NCBI RefSeq assembly: GCF_035582795.1
Contig: NC_134373.1
Coordinates: 36,922,501-36,986,500 of the forward strand
Reading direction: 5' to 3'
Source of the DNA: Mycteria americana
Lineage: Eukaryota > Chordata > Aves > Ciconiiformes > Ciconiidae
DNA: 64,000 nucleotides
Positions 12,023-34,640 of the stretch are shown here, one piece after another. Positions within the stretch are counted from its first letter, which is position 1. Each line of letters opens with the position of its first letter. Under the pieces are notes generated by a model. The model ran no database searches, was not told where the DNA came from, and worked only from the letters and a program-made list of their open reading frames with translations. The translations under genes and the position numbers were made by a program.

Positions 12023-15000
12023 TTCTTTCTTTTCTTTCTTTCTTTTCTTTCTTTCTTTTCTTTCTTTCTTTTCTTTCTTTTCTTTCTTTCTTTTCTTTCT
12101 TTCTTTTCTTTCTTTCTTTTCTTTCTTTCTTTTCTTTCTTTCTTTTCTTTCTTTCTTTTCTTTCTTTCTTTGAAAATGTGCCTATTACTACTGGCTTGAA
12201 CCTGCAATCTGGGTAACCAAGGATGAGAGAGTGGAAGAGGATTACATTGCCTGTAATAGTAGGATAGAAGATTGCCTGTAATAGCAAGAGACTGGGCTCA
12301 GCGGAAGGGCATTCCTTTCCAGTCCCTCCAGTAACTAACAGCAGACTTTACCACTAAAACTGTCTTCTGTCTGCCTGCACATAGGTTTCTAGAGGACACC
12401 ATTTTATTACAGTATCTGATTTAAGGGATAAAAACCTTACCTTAAAACATGAGATGATGAGAAGTCTAAGAACTCATTAACATCATACCCAATCGTACGG
12501 GTCTCTTCTTTATTAATAGCTGAAAGCAAACAAATGGTAAGTGATGGACTTAGTCACAGCTTAGATGCCATGGACTGCATGACAATACTTGTACATACAA
12601 TCACACCTTTAGAAACATGGTGCATTTCCATAACTAACAGCTATTTTTCTCAGATCAAATATGTTGGGTTTTTATTAGATTTGTACAATTTCATGTTAAA
12701 AAAATGATCATAGAATCATAGAATCATTTAGGTTGGAAAAGACCTTTAAGATCATCGAGTCCAATTGGAAACCTAACACTGCCAAGTGCACCATTAAACC
12801 GTGTCCCTGAGTGCCACATCTACACGTCTTTTAAATACCTCCAGGAATGGGGACTCAACCACTTCCCTGGGCAGCCCCTTCCAATGCTTGACAACACCTT
12901 CAGTGAAGAAATTTTTCCCAATATCCAATCTAAACCTCCCCTGGTGCAACTTGAGGCTGATGAAAATGATGAACAGCTTTGGTAAAGATTTCCTGTTTCC
13001 TGTCCCTCAACACTCACCATCCGCCCTTAATTTTCCAAGAAGGCTATGAAAGAAACCATAAAGTTGTTTCATCTAATAGCAGCAGTCTGGACGGGACAAT
13101 TTTGAATTTCCTCTATAATTTGCCATGCAGACCTTAGGTGAAAAACTCTCCATCCTTCTTGAAATATGTCACTCACCTGTGACAATGGCAGCTACTGGTA
13201 TGAAAGGATTCTCTTCCATGGAACCACAATCAAGGAACTTTAGACTAAAAACCAAGATCTCTGTGTCCTTCCAGACATTCTGCAAAACCAGAAGTCAGAG
13301 ACTTGTATGAAAAGAAGCATCAGCCAGCTAGTAGAACCATGCTCTCGCATTTGTTGCTTTTAACACAGCATAGGAAATACCTAGAAGACTGAGACTGAGA
13401 ATCGGTGATAAAGTTCTTCAAAGTTAAATTCATAAATCAACAGAGTAAGCATTAAATACCACCCACCATTTTTCTCTGATCCAAAAAAAGCCCAATGCAA
13501 ATCAAAGCATAAACCCCAGACACCTTCAGTGTTCAACCTGTCATTGAAAAGGCACAAGGAACTATGTCCTTTTTTGAAAGCTTACTTGGTAAGAATCTGA
13601 TGCCATAAATGGCCCACGCCAGATTTTGAGAGAACTGCAGCATGCTGGGACCCTAAAGAGAATGAGTCACATGGGTAGCTCCTTATTCTGCTACGCAGTT
13701 GCTGGATGACTCTCGTCTTATGGCTTTTAAGAATGCAATTCACTACCAGAGGTTTAATATCAGGTACTAGCCTATAGCATCACTGACATTGTTGCTGCCA
13801 TGTGATCTAATCCTTTCAGAAACTCATCCTCATTGACGTTTCTAGCACTGCCTCTACTGATGAGGAGTTGCAAAGTTTGGTAGTACAATTGCAGAACACG
13901 TGCTAGAATGAAATAGTGTCTTTTAGTGTATAGGTATTAGCCTAAGAGCTTATCAAACACTTAGGAGAGAAAATGTTTTTCAGTCCTGCACAAAAGAATT
14001 CTGCCATTCCAGTTGTTAATGCATCAATAATGAGCACTGACCAAGATGATCCTTTCCAGCACTTTCGAACACCTGTTTTAAAGTCAGAATAACAACAGAG
14101 AAGTAAGTGAGCAGTATGCAGCTGTTTCCTAGCGTAGCTGTTTTCTGAGCTGTCACAGCAAATCAGAACTGTTTAGACACGCATCAAGAAACATGAAATT
14201 CCCCTTCTATTTACGGTCTGTTGCTGCTGCTATACTTTGAACACTGTGCATAATGTTACCTGGAATTCACTCAATTTCTTGTAGAAATCTGTTTCATTTC
14301 CACAACAGTACTGAAGGCTGAGAGACAGAAAGTCTACTGAATCCTGGAAACAAGAAAAGGAAAAGAATAACTGTGGAGTAAAATGCAATTATTGCAGGTA
14401 TTATGTTAAAAATATATAAAATTGTAAAATATTTGATAAAGATACATTGCTGGAATAAGAAGCCATACAGCTATATGGGACCTCTGGATAATATAATGAG
14501 TACGAACTGGCTACTGTATGGGAAAATGCGTTTTGTGTCTCTCCTTCTAAACAAAGTAAAAACTAAACAGCTAAAGGAAATTCTAGGAGTATCTTATGAA
14601 TTTTAATATTAATGATTTACAGTTGATTCTTTAATTAGTAAGACTGAAGAAGTCTGTGATTAATCAGACAGAGAAACCTTTGCAACTATGTGGTTCAGGT
14701 AGGCCTTATCAATAATCCTTTGGAGAAAGTCCACTTCAGAAATCTTTAATCATTCCAAACTACAAGCATTATCCCACTTTAAGTCATCAAGTTCAAGGGA
14801 ATAGATAGTATTTTTATTAAACCAGCTGATGAAGCTGGAAAAAACCTGATAAGCTTTCAGCTTGTTTTTCAGTCCAAGGTTTTCTTCTAGTTTAGTCAGC
14901 TTATCTAATACAACATCTTTCCTCTCCCTACAAACCACACCTTGCTTATATCTTTGAAATGCCATGCCTACAATATTGCTTACCCTATTACTAAATTTTG

Positions 15001-18000
15001 AAGGATTGTGAATACAAGCCGAAAACCTTCACTGCCATCTGTTCGCTACGTCCTACATCAACATCCTCTAGGTGAAGACAGCTACTAACAGAGGGTTTGG
15101 TCTTTACAGAAAGGATGTCATCATCTTCGTAGAGATTATGTTCTCCTCATGTTATGTCATCCCTGTGCAGCTAGATAACTTTTAGCTCAGCTCCATCTGT
15201 GTTTTCACATAATAAGCAGGGTTTTTTAAAATAGTGGTTATTTAAAATAAAGTATCTTTTTTATTTGGTGGTGCATTAAGTAGACTTGCAAAGAAAATAA
15301 CAATGTATATGCTTTTTGCAGACGCCTTGTCATTTAAGCTAAAATTGCTAAATTATGAGAGCTAAATTATGAGAGCATATATTGCTAAAATTGCCAATTA
15401 TGAGAGCAAATATTTCTCCATATATCTTAATCAGTGCTTGCTAGCGAAGAAAGGATGCTGAAGTCATTTTTAAAATCAGTGAGCTTCACATGATCAGATT
15501 AATCAAATAAGTAAAATTTACCAAATTGGTCAGTTGGTCAACTTCCTAAAATTTTATTTAATTTGCAACAAGTCACTTGATCCCATACATAAAAATCAAG
15601 TTAAATAAATTCAAATTTATATAAGTTTGGGAATAATTTCCATTAAGCTGTTACCTGAAGAGAAACTGAAAGCAATTCTGATGAAGCACTATCCAAGACA
15701 TGACCCAGTCCTAAATCAATGGACAGCTTTCCACCTTGAAAAAAACCAGAGGCAGTCTATTAGTAATGTTAAGGACAAATAAAAAATTTCAGTTCAGTGC
15801 AGTTATTTTAAAATCAGTTGGAAATTTTTGAAGATGTGGGTCAGACAGTGCCCTAGGTAGCTCATTTCAGAATACCCACTATGATTTCAACAGAGAGTTG
15901 AAGAAGGTTGAAGAAAGTTGAAGAAATTCAAAGGCAGACTTTAAGGAGTCTTTGTCAATAAATCTTGTCTTATCATGACTGCTCATAAACATCTTAGCAC
16001 TGTTGCTTGCAGGAAGGTGGATCTGAATACAGCTGTCCAGTGGGTGCCCTTCCACTCCATGAATAATTGTAAGTAATACCTTTAATTTTCATGCCTTTGT
16101 GGTGGTTCTACAGTGGTGAAATTCTCTTGCTCTGTGTAACAGAGGTAGAGTTAAGACGTAATTACTTTAAAACCCCAGTGTCTGCAATGGGATGTTGGAA
16201 AAAATGAAGGACATTGCAGACTTCCTCACACTATTATTATCTCACAGGAGACTTCTTGTGCCTTGTTTCTTCATGGTTTGAGGTACATTTCAGGAATTTT
16301 TTAGTCTTTCCTCTGTGGGTCAGGAAGAGGTACACAAAAATACATTATGTACAAAATAGCTTGATTATTATGACCTTCTCATTGTACAAAGAAAAAAATA
16401 GAATAAGACTGGATTTGAGTAATTTTAAAGTAATTTGTAACTGATAAAGATAATTAATTTTCATTTTATACTAAAAAGTAAGTATTTTGTTTCATGTTGC
16501 TTTATTTAACTTTTTAAAGTTAAATAAAATAATTTCCCTTTGATTAAATGAGAAATGTCATTTTAAACCATGATCAGTTTTGTTTAAGTGGATTTTGTCA
16601 ATACATTTGCAAAGATTTCCACCTTTTAGGTGGAAGGCTGATAGTTGAATTTGACCTGATTCTTCAGCTAGATCTGGACCTCCAAAGCTGTATTCCCTGG
16701 GAACACATCATGCCTTAATGGAAAAGCCTGCACTCATCATACATAAGAGATTATAGCTCAGCCACTGACTGATGGCATGAGCTTCCTCTCTTAGCGGAAA
16801 AGGTAGCAATTACATTCCAGTTTTCAATGACATTGAAATAAGTAATAAGGCTTTAAAAATGAGATGACTGGGCAGGAATCAAAGATTCTTCCTAAGTCTC
16901 GGTCTCACTTTTATTACACAACACATTTAAGGTTTGGTATATGAACAGTATGAGACTACAGTTCATTGGAGGCATCTGCTGGTCTTTAAATTAAGAGCAC
17001 ATGGACAACAGCCCTTAGAGAAAAAGCATATAAAAGTATTATAATGTTTGGTTTTGAAGTACTAGTTTCTGCTGCTCAAATTAACTGGAGGCTCATTAAT
17101 ACTTCCCTGATGCTTAAAACATTAAATATAAATATGCATACATACACATATATATTATCCCCAACTATTTTGGCTATCATTTCAAGTAAAATGCAGTTAC
17201 CAGTAAATTATAAAACAATTATCAAAATAAGGGATTTGAAGGAACCTGTTACTCAAGGATTTCTATGCAATTCTGAAAGCACTGATAGCATATTCACACA
17301 GAGATTGCATGTAGCAGTGGCCATTTAATCCAATCATGAAATATTTGTGAAAAAGTCATATAAAAAAATCCCTCTCCCCATTTTTCTTACCTGTTGGTGA
17401 GTATTTCTCGTGGTAGATGGTGTAAGCTCTTTCATGAGCGTCAGCTAGGGCCTGGGCTTGGTCCTGGGGGTCATCGTAAGGCAGGCTTTTAAGGACCTCC
17501 GGCAGGTTGCTGAAGGTGAGCCACACATCGACCAGGTCCCCAAAAACATGGAAGCTGAACTCTGCATATTCCACAAAAAGGTCAGCAAAAGCGTTGGCTG
17601 TCCTACCCATAGCCTGTGCAGCCACAGTTCCAGGGACATGCTGGTGATGCAGAACTACCACTGGCCTGAGGTCTGCAGCAACCAGGGTCTCGAGCAGCTC
17701 CCGGTAGCACTGCACTTGAGCGTCATCTGGCTTCCTGGCATCCCCCTTCGGAAGAATGTGTGCCCATGGCAGGAAGACTTTGTAATGCGTCACCCCCATC
17801 TCATAAAGGTGGGAGAAGTACTGGGGCAGCTCAGGAGGCACAAGATCTTGGCACAGGTAATCATGGGCTTCAGCCACGGCAGGGCCCTGATCTTCCTCGG
17901 GTAGGACTTGGTTCTGCAGATGCAATCTACTTACTAACTTGCTAGGTAAAGGTCCAGCAATGGCAATAAAATTCTGAGCAAGTTCCCTGTCTATCCCAAG

Positions 18001-18051
18001 GCTGGGACAGACTAACAGAAAGAAGACGACTGTCTTACAAATCACCTCCAT
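776..18051 (-). CDS. LCT: LCT, lactase-phlorizin hydrolase (14 exons, C-terminus outside window)
   Basis: Intestinal brush-border glycoside hydrolase of family GH1, a type I membrane protein that splits beta-glucosides and beta-galactosides such as phlorizin, glucosylceramides and lactose. Fourteen exons join in phase into 1702 codons plus 2 bases; human LCT has 1927 aa in 17 exons, so about 225 residues and three exons lie off the left edge. Domain order matches the family: signal peptide and degenerate LPH I (about 1-335), catalytically dead LPH II (about 336-850, FHEP at 536 and AGNG at 749), LPH III with both catalytic glutamates (TFNEP E1061, MENG E1271), and LPH IV with its acid/base E1537 in TLNEP. 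The LPH IV nucleophile, transmembrane helix and cytosolic tail are not in the window. No frameshift or premature stop is seen in any exon. Known for the family: domain III is the phlorizin-hydrolase site and IV the lactase site. Birds do not meet milk lactose, so other beta-glucosides are the likely substrates (inference). MCM6 lies 2.6 kb upstream in the same orientation. Confidence 0.96.
911..2831. other. LCT intron 13
   Basis: A 1.9-kb intron. About 1030-1560 is GC-rich and open in several frames on both strands, but no frame resembles a known protein or shows splice phasing with LCT. I treat it as non-coding. Confidence 0.7.
2832..2941 (-). CDS. LCT: LCT exon 13
   Basis: Residues 1622-1657 ([20 protein letters not shown]...). 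The acceptor is GGCTTAG|TTTTTT after a good pyrimidine tract. A second AG ten bases downstream (TTCTAG|GTTGG) would break the frame, so the upstream one is chosen because it restores F-x-x-GWFAHP in phase 0. The donor CCCG|GTAGGA splits the arginine codon. Confidence 0.9.
3312..3514 (-). CDS. LCT: LCT exon 12
   Basis: Residues 1554-1621. It carries [20 protein letters not shown] and [15 protein letters not shown], typical LPH IV strands. Acceptor TCTGCAG|GCATC, donor TTGCAG|GTACAG. Phase 1 to 0. Confidence 0.95.
3515..4234. other. LCT intron 11
   Basis: Intron with a GC-rich core at about 3620-3930 that is open on both strands by composition. Nothing recognisable. Confidence 0.7.
4235..4433 (-). 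CDS. LCT: LCT exon 11: LPH IV acid/base glutamate
   Basis: Residues 1488-1553. It carries [20 protein letters not shown] and [17 protein letters not shown]1537 of TLNEP is the general acid/base of the lactase domain. Acceptor CCCCACAG|GTAAC, donor CTCCAG|GTAAGA. The residues after NEP (YNTAY) differ from the mammalian FVIAY. Confidence 0.96.
5045..5325 (+). repeat. Old CR1 LINE fragment in LCT intron 10
   Basis: Plus-strand sequence around 5160-5220 translates, with damage, to the CR1 ORF2 block that in the long copy near 61.6 kb reads [20 protein letters not shown]. Flanking bases (LKEL upstream, [10 protein letters not shown] downstream) also fit ORF2. It is truncated at both ends and diverged, so an old insertion antisense to LCT. 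Confidence 0.75.
5526..5816 (-). CDS. LCT: LCT exon 10: LPH IV barrel start
   Basis: Residues 1391-1487, 97 whole codons. It contains [20 protein letters not shown] and [16 protein letters not shown], classic GH1 strands, and is highly similar to human domain IV. Acceptor AATTACAG|ATTGA, donor CCTCAG|GTAACT. Confidence 0.96.
6271..6539 (-). CDS. LCT: LCT exon 9: LPH III/IV junction
   Basis: Residues 1301-1390. It ends LPH III ([20 protein letters not shown], the aglycone-binding tryptophan and glutamate region) and starts LPH IV ([20 protein letters not shown]). Acceptor CTTTCAG|CTTAC, donor TATCAG|GTTAGG. Phase 1 to 0. Confidence 0.96.
6877..8436 (-). CDS. LCT: LCT exon 8: end of LPH II and most of LPH III
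   Basis: A very large exon (1560 bp, as in man) coding residues 781-1300. It spans the C-terminal strands of LPH II, the linker [11 protein letters not shown] and nearly all of LPH III. Active-site motifs are FNEP with acid/base E1061 and IYIMENGVG with nucleophile E1271. The residue before the nucleophile is Met rather than the usual Thr, which the family signature allows. The linker lacks the KVRAF cleavage site of mammals. Acceptor TGTGACAG|CGGT, donor TTAAAAG|GTACCA. Confidence 0.97.
9175..9257. repeat. Minisatellite in LCT intron 7
   Basis: About four imperfect tandem copies of a roughly 20-24 bp unit built from CAAATCTCTATCTTTGAAAT, varying in length by small insertions. It lies in LCT intron 7 (8437-9775), where I see no other feature. 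Confidence 0.85.
9776..10421 (-). CDS. LCT: LCT exon 7: C-terminal half of LPH II
   Basis: Residues 566-780. It contains [30 protein letters not shown] and IYIAGNGMP. In the last motif the GH1 nucleophile glutamate is replaced by glycine (AGNG, 749-752). The R-L bond in HYTSRL matches what I recall as the first intracellular pro-LPH cleavage site in man. Acceptor CCCCAG|GTGGC, donor CTAAAAG|GTATGG. Confidence 0.96.
10808..11495 (-). CDS. LCT: LCT exon 6: N-terminal half of LPH II
   Basis: Residues 336-565. It carries [20 protein letters not shown] (substrate-binding start of the GH1 barrel), the HWDLPQALQ strand and [15 protein letters not shown]. The GH1 acid/base motif NEP reads HEP (residues 537-539), as in mammalian LPH II. 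Acceptor TATTTCCAG|CAAAA, donor TACAAG|GTAGGG. Confidence 0.96.
11965..12171. repeat. TTTC/TTTTC microsatellite in LCT intron 5
   Basis: About 200 bp of pure pyrimidine on the plus strand, alternating TTTC and TTTTC units. The minus (transcribed) strand is pure purine GAAA/GAAAA. Long reading frames here in several frames are composition artefacts. Confidence 0.97.
12441..12519 (-). CDS. LCT: LCT exon 5
   Basis: Residues 310-335 ([21 protein letters not shown]...). Acceptor GCTTTCAG|CTATT, donor TTTTAAG|GTAAGG. The exon runs from phase 1 to phase 2. It is the linker at the end of LPH I. Confidence 0.91.
12708..12962 (-). repeat. CR1 LINE 3' end fragment in LCT intron 4
   Basis: On the minus strand this matches the last about 250 bp of the longer CR1 at 60.2 kb: CACCAGGGGAGGTTTAGATT, then a tail ending in repeated ATGATTCTATG. 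It is severely 5'-truncated, as usual for CR1, and diverged, so it is older than the 60-kb copy. It is inserted in sense with LCT. Confidence 0.92.
13177..13279 (-). CDS. LCT: LCT exon 4
   Basis: Residues 276-309 ([20 protein letters not shown]...). Acceptor GTTTTGCAG|AATG, donor GTCACAG|GTGAGT. The exon ends in phase 1 and corresponds to the VKVFIFNLKLPDC strand of human LPH I. Confidence 0.9.
14260..14343 (-). CDS. LCT: LCT exon 3
   Basis: Residues 248-275, 28 whole codons ([19 protein letters not shown]...), phase 0 to 0. Acceptor TTTCCAG|GATTC, donor TTCCAG|GTAACA. It matches the DTVDFLSLDL segment of human LPH I, and contains an N-glycosylation sequon NET. Confidence 0.92.
15655..15734 (-). 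CDS. LCT: LCT exon 2
   Basis: Residues 221-247 ([16 protein letters not shown]...). The acceptor is TTTTTTTCAAG|GTGG and the donor CTTCAG|GTAACA. The 80-base length carries phase 1 to phase 0. The start GGKLS is shared with human LPH I, while the rest is poorly conserved. Confidence 0.9.
17391..18051 (-). CDS. LCT: LCT exon 1: signal peptide and LPH I
   Basis: Residues 1-220. The ATG at 18049-18051 opens a typical signal peptide, MEVICK followed by a hydrophobic core [12 protein letters not shown], which fixes the start. The exon then reads [16 protein letters not shown] and [15 protein letters not shown], the degenerate GH1 barrel strands of LPH I. The position of the usual NEP acid/base motif reads SNLPEV, so this domain is not catalytic. 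The donor is CAACAG|GTAAGA and the exon ends in phase 1. Confidence 0.96.
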
Positions 18052-18085
18052 TTCTGGACCTTCTTCAGAAAGTTATTCCACACTA

Positions 18086-18137
18086 CTTATATTACAGTAG
18101 AAGTAATATTTAACTGAAATTATCTGTTAAACAGATA
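18086..18137 (-). promoter_or_regulatory. LCT proximal promoter: TATA-like box, HNF1-like site, GATA palindrome
   Basis: Upstream of the LCT ATG on the minus strand are TAATATAAG (18086-18094), AGTTAAATATTACT (18102-18115, close to the HNF1 palindrome GTTAATNATTAAC) and a perfect 8+1+8 inverted repeat TATCTGTT-A-AACAGATA (18121-18137) holding two divergent GATA cores. The TATA position predicts a start near 18058 and a very short leader. Mammalian LCT promoters are known to use HNF1, GATA and CDX factors close to the TATA box. Confidence 0.55.
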
Positions 18138-19602
18138 AACGTTCCCAGAACTAGCTGACACTAGAATGATAACAAATCAGGACTTTCAGTCAATAGATAA
18201 ACGAATAAATTGATGAATACAAAAAATAGTCAAACAATTAGTTGGAGAAAGGTCATGTGGAAACATTTCCTGCAATGCTTATGTTCCCCTTTGTGCTTGA
18301 ACATCAATTGACATTTGCTGATACTGCCCCCATTTCAGAGGAAGATAAAATAAGTAGACAATGCTTTTCATCTCCTCTTGGCCTTTTTTAGCTTAAGAGA
18401 AATCCTGGCACAGCTCTGGATGAAGAAAATAACAAAAGCAGAGTTATCTGCATTTCTGGGGCTGGGTACCACCACAGCTCAGGGTGTGCAGGACAGCAAG
18501 ACGCATGTTTGTGCTCTAATTCTTGGGTGCATAAAGGAAATCTGAGATGTGGCATCTTGCCCACTTGGAAAAGTGGCTATTATGTGAATTCAGACAGCAG
18601 CAACAATGTGCGTCCTCATGCCTGATAACATCAAGGAACTTGAACATCATTTTATTGCTTTCCAAAGTTCTCCTTCCTTCAGCCTTGAAAACACATGGGT
18701 GGACACATAACAGATCACCTGCCTGAACTGCTGCAGAGAAGAGATAACTCGACTTTTCTGCATTCAAATACAGCAAAACTGAAGAGCTGAGAACATTTGC
18801 TGCCTAAATGCAGAACACGTTTAAATCGACTAAACACAAAATTCTACATAACTATATAGAAAAGTCAGTTCCACCTCCAAGTTTATTTCTTTTAATAACC
18901 AGCTTTTTGGGCAACTTATTGCTCTGTCAAGCAATGTTATCTTTAAGTTACAGTAGAAAACGTCTCTCAACATTTGCTGTTACTCAGATAGCCAATCTTA
19001 TAGCTTTTACAGGGATTGTTTTGACCCTGTTTGATTCCCAGGGGACTATTTTTTTTTAGGAAGCCTTGAAAAGCTTTCTGAAACATTGTGCTTACTGTTC
19101 TGAACAACTACATACTCTTCTTCAACGCCCATGTTTGAATAACAAGTCTGAATAGGAACTTTACAGCACCACCTGCTGCTTATTTTTCAGTAGAGCAGTG
19201 TTAACTCAGAGAGGGAGCATCCCCCCTAGCCTATGAAGCACACAGAACTGGGGAAAGAGAAGCAGAAAAAATACTTTATCCCATTTGAAGAATATTTATT
19301 ATCAAACAAAGACTGGGGGAGGGGGAAACACATAATGAAGTACAAACATCTTCCTGTCGTTATTTTGAAAATAAATGAACAATACAGGATAACACGAAAC
19401 TGTTGCTGCAGGTGGGTGGCAATTTTTAATGAAATGTAGCATTTGCCAAGATGCAGTTTAGGAAAGAAATTAGTGGAGGAAAGCTACTGCAGTTAGAGTT
19501 AGTGAGTTAGTGCCCAGTGATGTGGTATTGTTGTTGGTGACAAATATTTATGATTCCTTCCATTCCTTAAATATAACTGTTACCTTTAATGATGTGCTTA
19601 GT

Positions 19603-19706
19603 TAGACCAAGCCAGTAGAGGCTAACAGGAAAAAGACAACTGTCTTACAAATCAGCTCCACTTCTGGACCTGCTTCAGAAACAGTAATTTCACACTATAC
19701 TTAAAA
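19603..19706 (-). pseudogene. Decayed duplicate of LCT start and proximal promoter
   Basis: 19622-19706 closely matches 18010-18098, which covers the start of LCT exon 1, its leader and the TATA region. The 32-base core differs at only a few positions. In the copy the ATG is GTG (19659-19661), the next codons read [14 protein letters not shown] against [14 protein letters not shown] in LCT, and a stop (TAA) follows after about 20 codons. Similarity fades on both sides. It is a relic of a local tandem duplication and cannot encode LPH. Confidence 0.8.
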
Positions 19707-20299
19707 ATATATCTTTCATGCTATTACAAATGTTTCTTAGGTGCTGGTATCAGACTGACAAGACAAATATTCAGGTATTTTTAATTCTTAATAGCTTAGT
19801 TAATAATCCCATATCATACAGCAAATAATTGAGAACAACAGAAATTTAAGTAAAATTTTCTTATAGAAAAATCTACAAACAAGTTTACAAATATAGTCTT
19901 AAAAATGCCTCACAAATGATGGCAGTTTTCAATTCACTTACAAGTCAAGACATTCATCAAGATGGGGGTTTCTGACCTCCTGACTTAAAGCCTTGCTTTG
20001 GGCTTTGCTACTTTCAATTTTCTATTTTACATATGCAACAGGAGCATACACATCTTTAGTCCATCTAAAAAGAAACAGAAGCAATCAGAGTTTCTCATTA
20101 TCCATAACTGGAAGTTAAAAAAACTTCTTAAAAAACAGCATCTGTCATCCAGGAAATTTAATCTTTCTTAAGACATTAAACATTTAGATCACTATTTTTT
20201 CAGCCTCAAAGCACAGGCACACATTGCATAGAAAATAGCAATCCCACATATGAGTGACAAGAAATCCACCCCCAGACATCTCCAGACATTTAATGATCT

Positions 20300-20305
20300 T
20301 TTATT
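20300..20305 (-). terminator. Candidate MCM6 polyadenylation signal
   Basis: AATAAA on the minus strand about 390 bases after the MCM6 stop codon. It is the first canonical hexamer I noticed downstream. Other hexamers follow, so the true 3' end is uncertain. Confidence 0.4.
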
Positions 20306-20696
20306 TATCTTAATAAGAAAAAGAGTAAAAACCTATAGCATAAAAAGTCTACTAAATACAACAGAAGAACAATGCAAAAATTCCTCTCATTTAAAACAGA
20401 AGCATCTACATAGCTTGATGCTGAAAAGAGCTATTGAATGATTCTCCTTTGCATCTGGATGATGGCATTGAAACCCAGAATTAATAACAAAACTAATATA
20501 TTGTGTCATTTCTTTAAAAACTTTCCAAGTATGCTCAGTGTAAATGAGCAATCATATATTACTAACCGCACATTGGCACATTCCACAGTAAAGCATTCAT
20601 AGGAATTTAGGATGTTAGCTATACAGCAACCCTTACAAGAAAAGAATGCATTGTCCAACACGTAACTAGTCAGCTCTACAATCCAGTTCTCAGCCC

Positions 20697-34201
<13,505 letters not shown>

Positions 34202-34360
34202 GCCGGCCGCTGCCGCCGCGCAGCCCCCAACCCGGCCCCACCGCCGTTCGCGCCACAACGCACCCCACGTGCGCCGCCACTCCGCCGCGCCGGCCAATCG
34301 GCGGCAGCCGGCCCGCAGAGCCCCGCCCCGCCGCCCCTCCTCCCCCCTCCCTCACAGACG

Positions 34361-34373
34361 TTTTCGCGCCAAA
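34361..34373. promoter_or_regulatory. Palindromic E2F site of MCM6
   Basis: TTTTCGCGCCAAA lies about 160 bp upstream of the MCM6 ATG. It matches the E2F consensus (TTTSGCGC) read from the plus strand and closely on the minus strand (TTTGGCGCG). MCM genes are known E2F targets induced at G1/S. A CCAAT box lies about 65 bp nearer the gene. Confidence 0.75.
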
Positions 34374-34640
34374 GGCGAGGGGCGCGCCCGAGCTGGGGGT
34401 GGGGCTTATGCCGTGGCTGTCGCGCGGGGCGGCCGTTGAGGGGCCGTTGGCCGGCGGTTGGCCGGGCCCGGGACGGCGGCAGGAGGCGGGTTCCTGGGGA
34501 GCGGAAGGTGTAGAGAGGGCAAATTCGGAGGGGTGGCGGGGCGGCCCGCCCTGCGGGCAGCCGGGAACCATCGGGTGCCCTGGGCACCGGCTGCTGCCGT
34601 CAGCACCCCGCTCCCCAGCCTTATGCTTGTGTTTCTCTAG

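Larger units (their letters stand above)
13280..17390. other. LCT introns 1-3 (small exons 2 and 3 inside)
   Basis: Introns 13280-14259, 14344-15654 and 15735-17390. AT-rich. Short tandem copies of AAATTATGAGAGC lie at about 15345-15410. One unrecognised minus frame at 14750-14965 is noted in the findings. No other RNA gene or mobile element is seen. Confidence 0.65.
18138..20696. other. MCM6-LCT intergenic region and MCM6 3' UTR
   Basis: Apart from the LCT promoter and start-region relic listed separately, this holds the MCM6 3' UTR. A candidate poly(A) signal AATAAA on the minus strand lies at 20300-20305, with another at 19295-19300. AT-rich, and no further gene is seen. Confidence 0.6.

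Noticed and set aside
11788-12287. Frames of 74-142 codons rich in Phe/Leu/Ser or Lys/Glu/Arg
   Set aside because: Translation of the TTTC/GAAA microsatellite.
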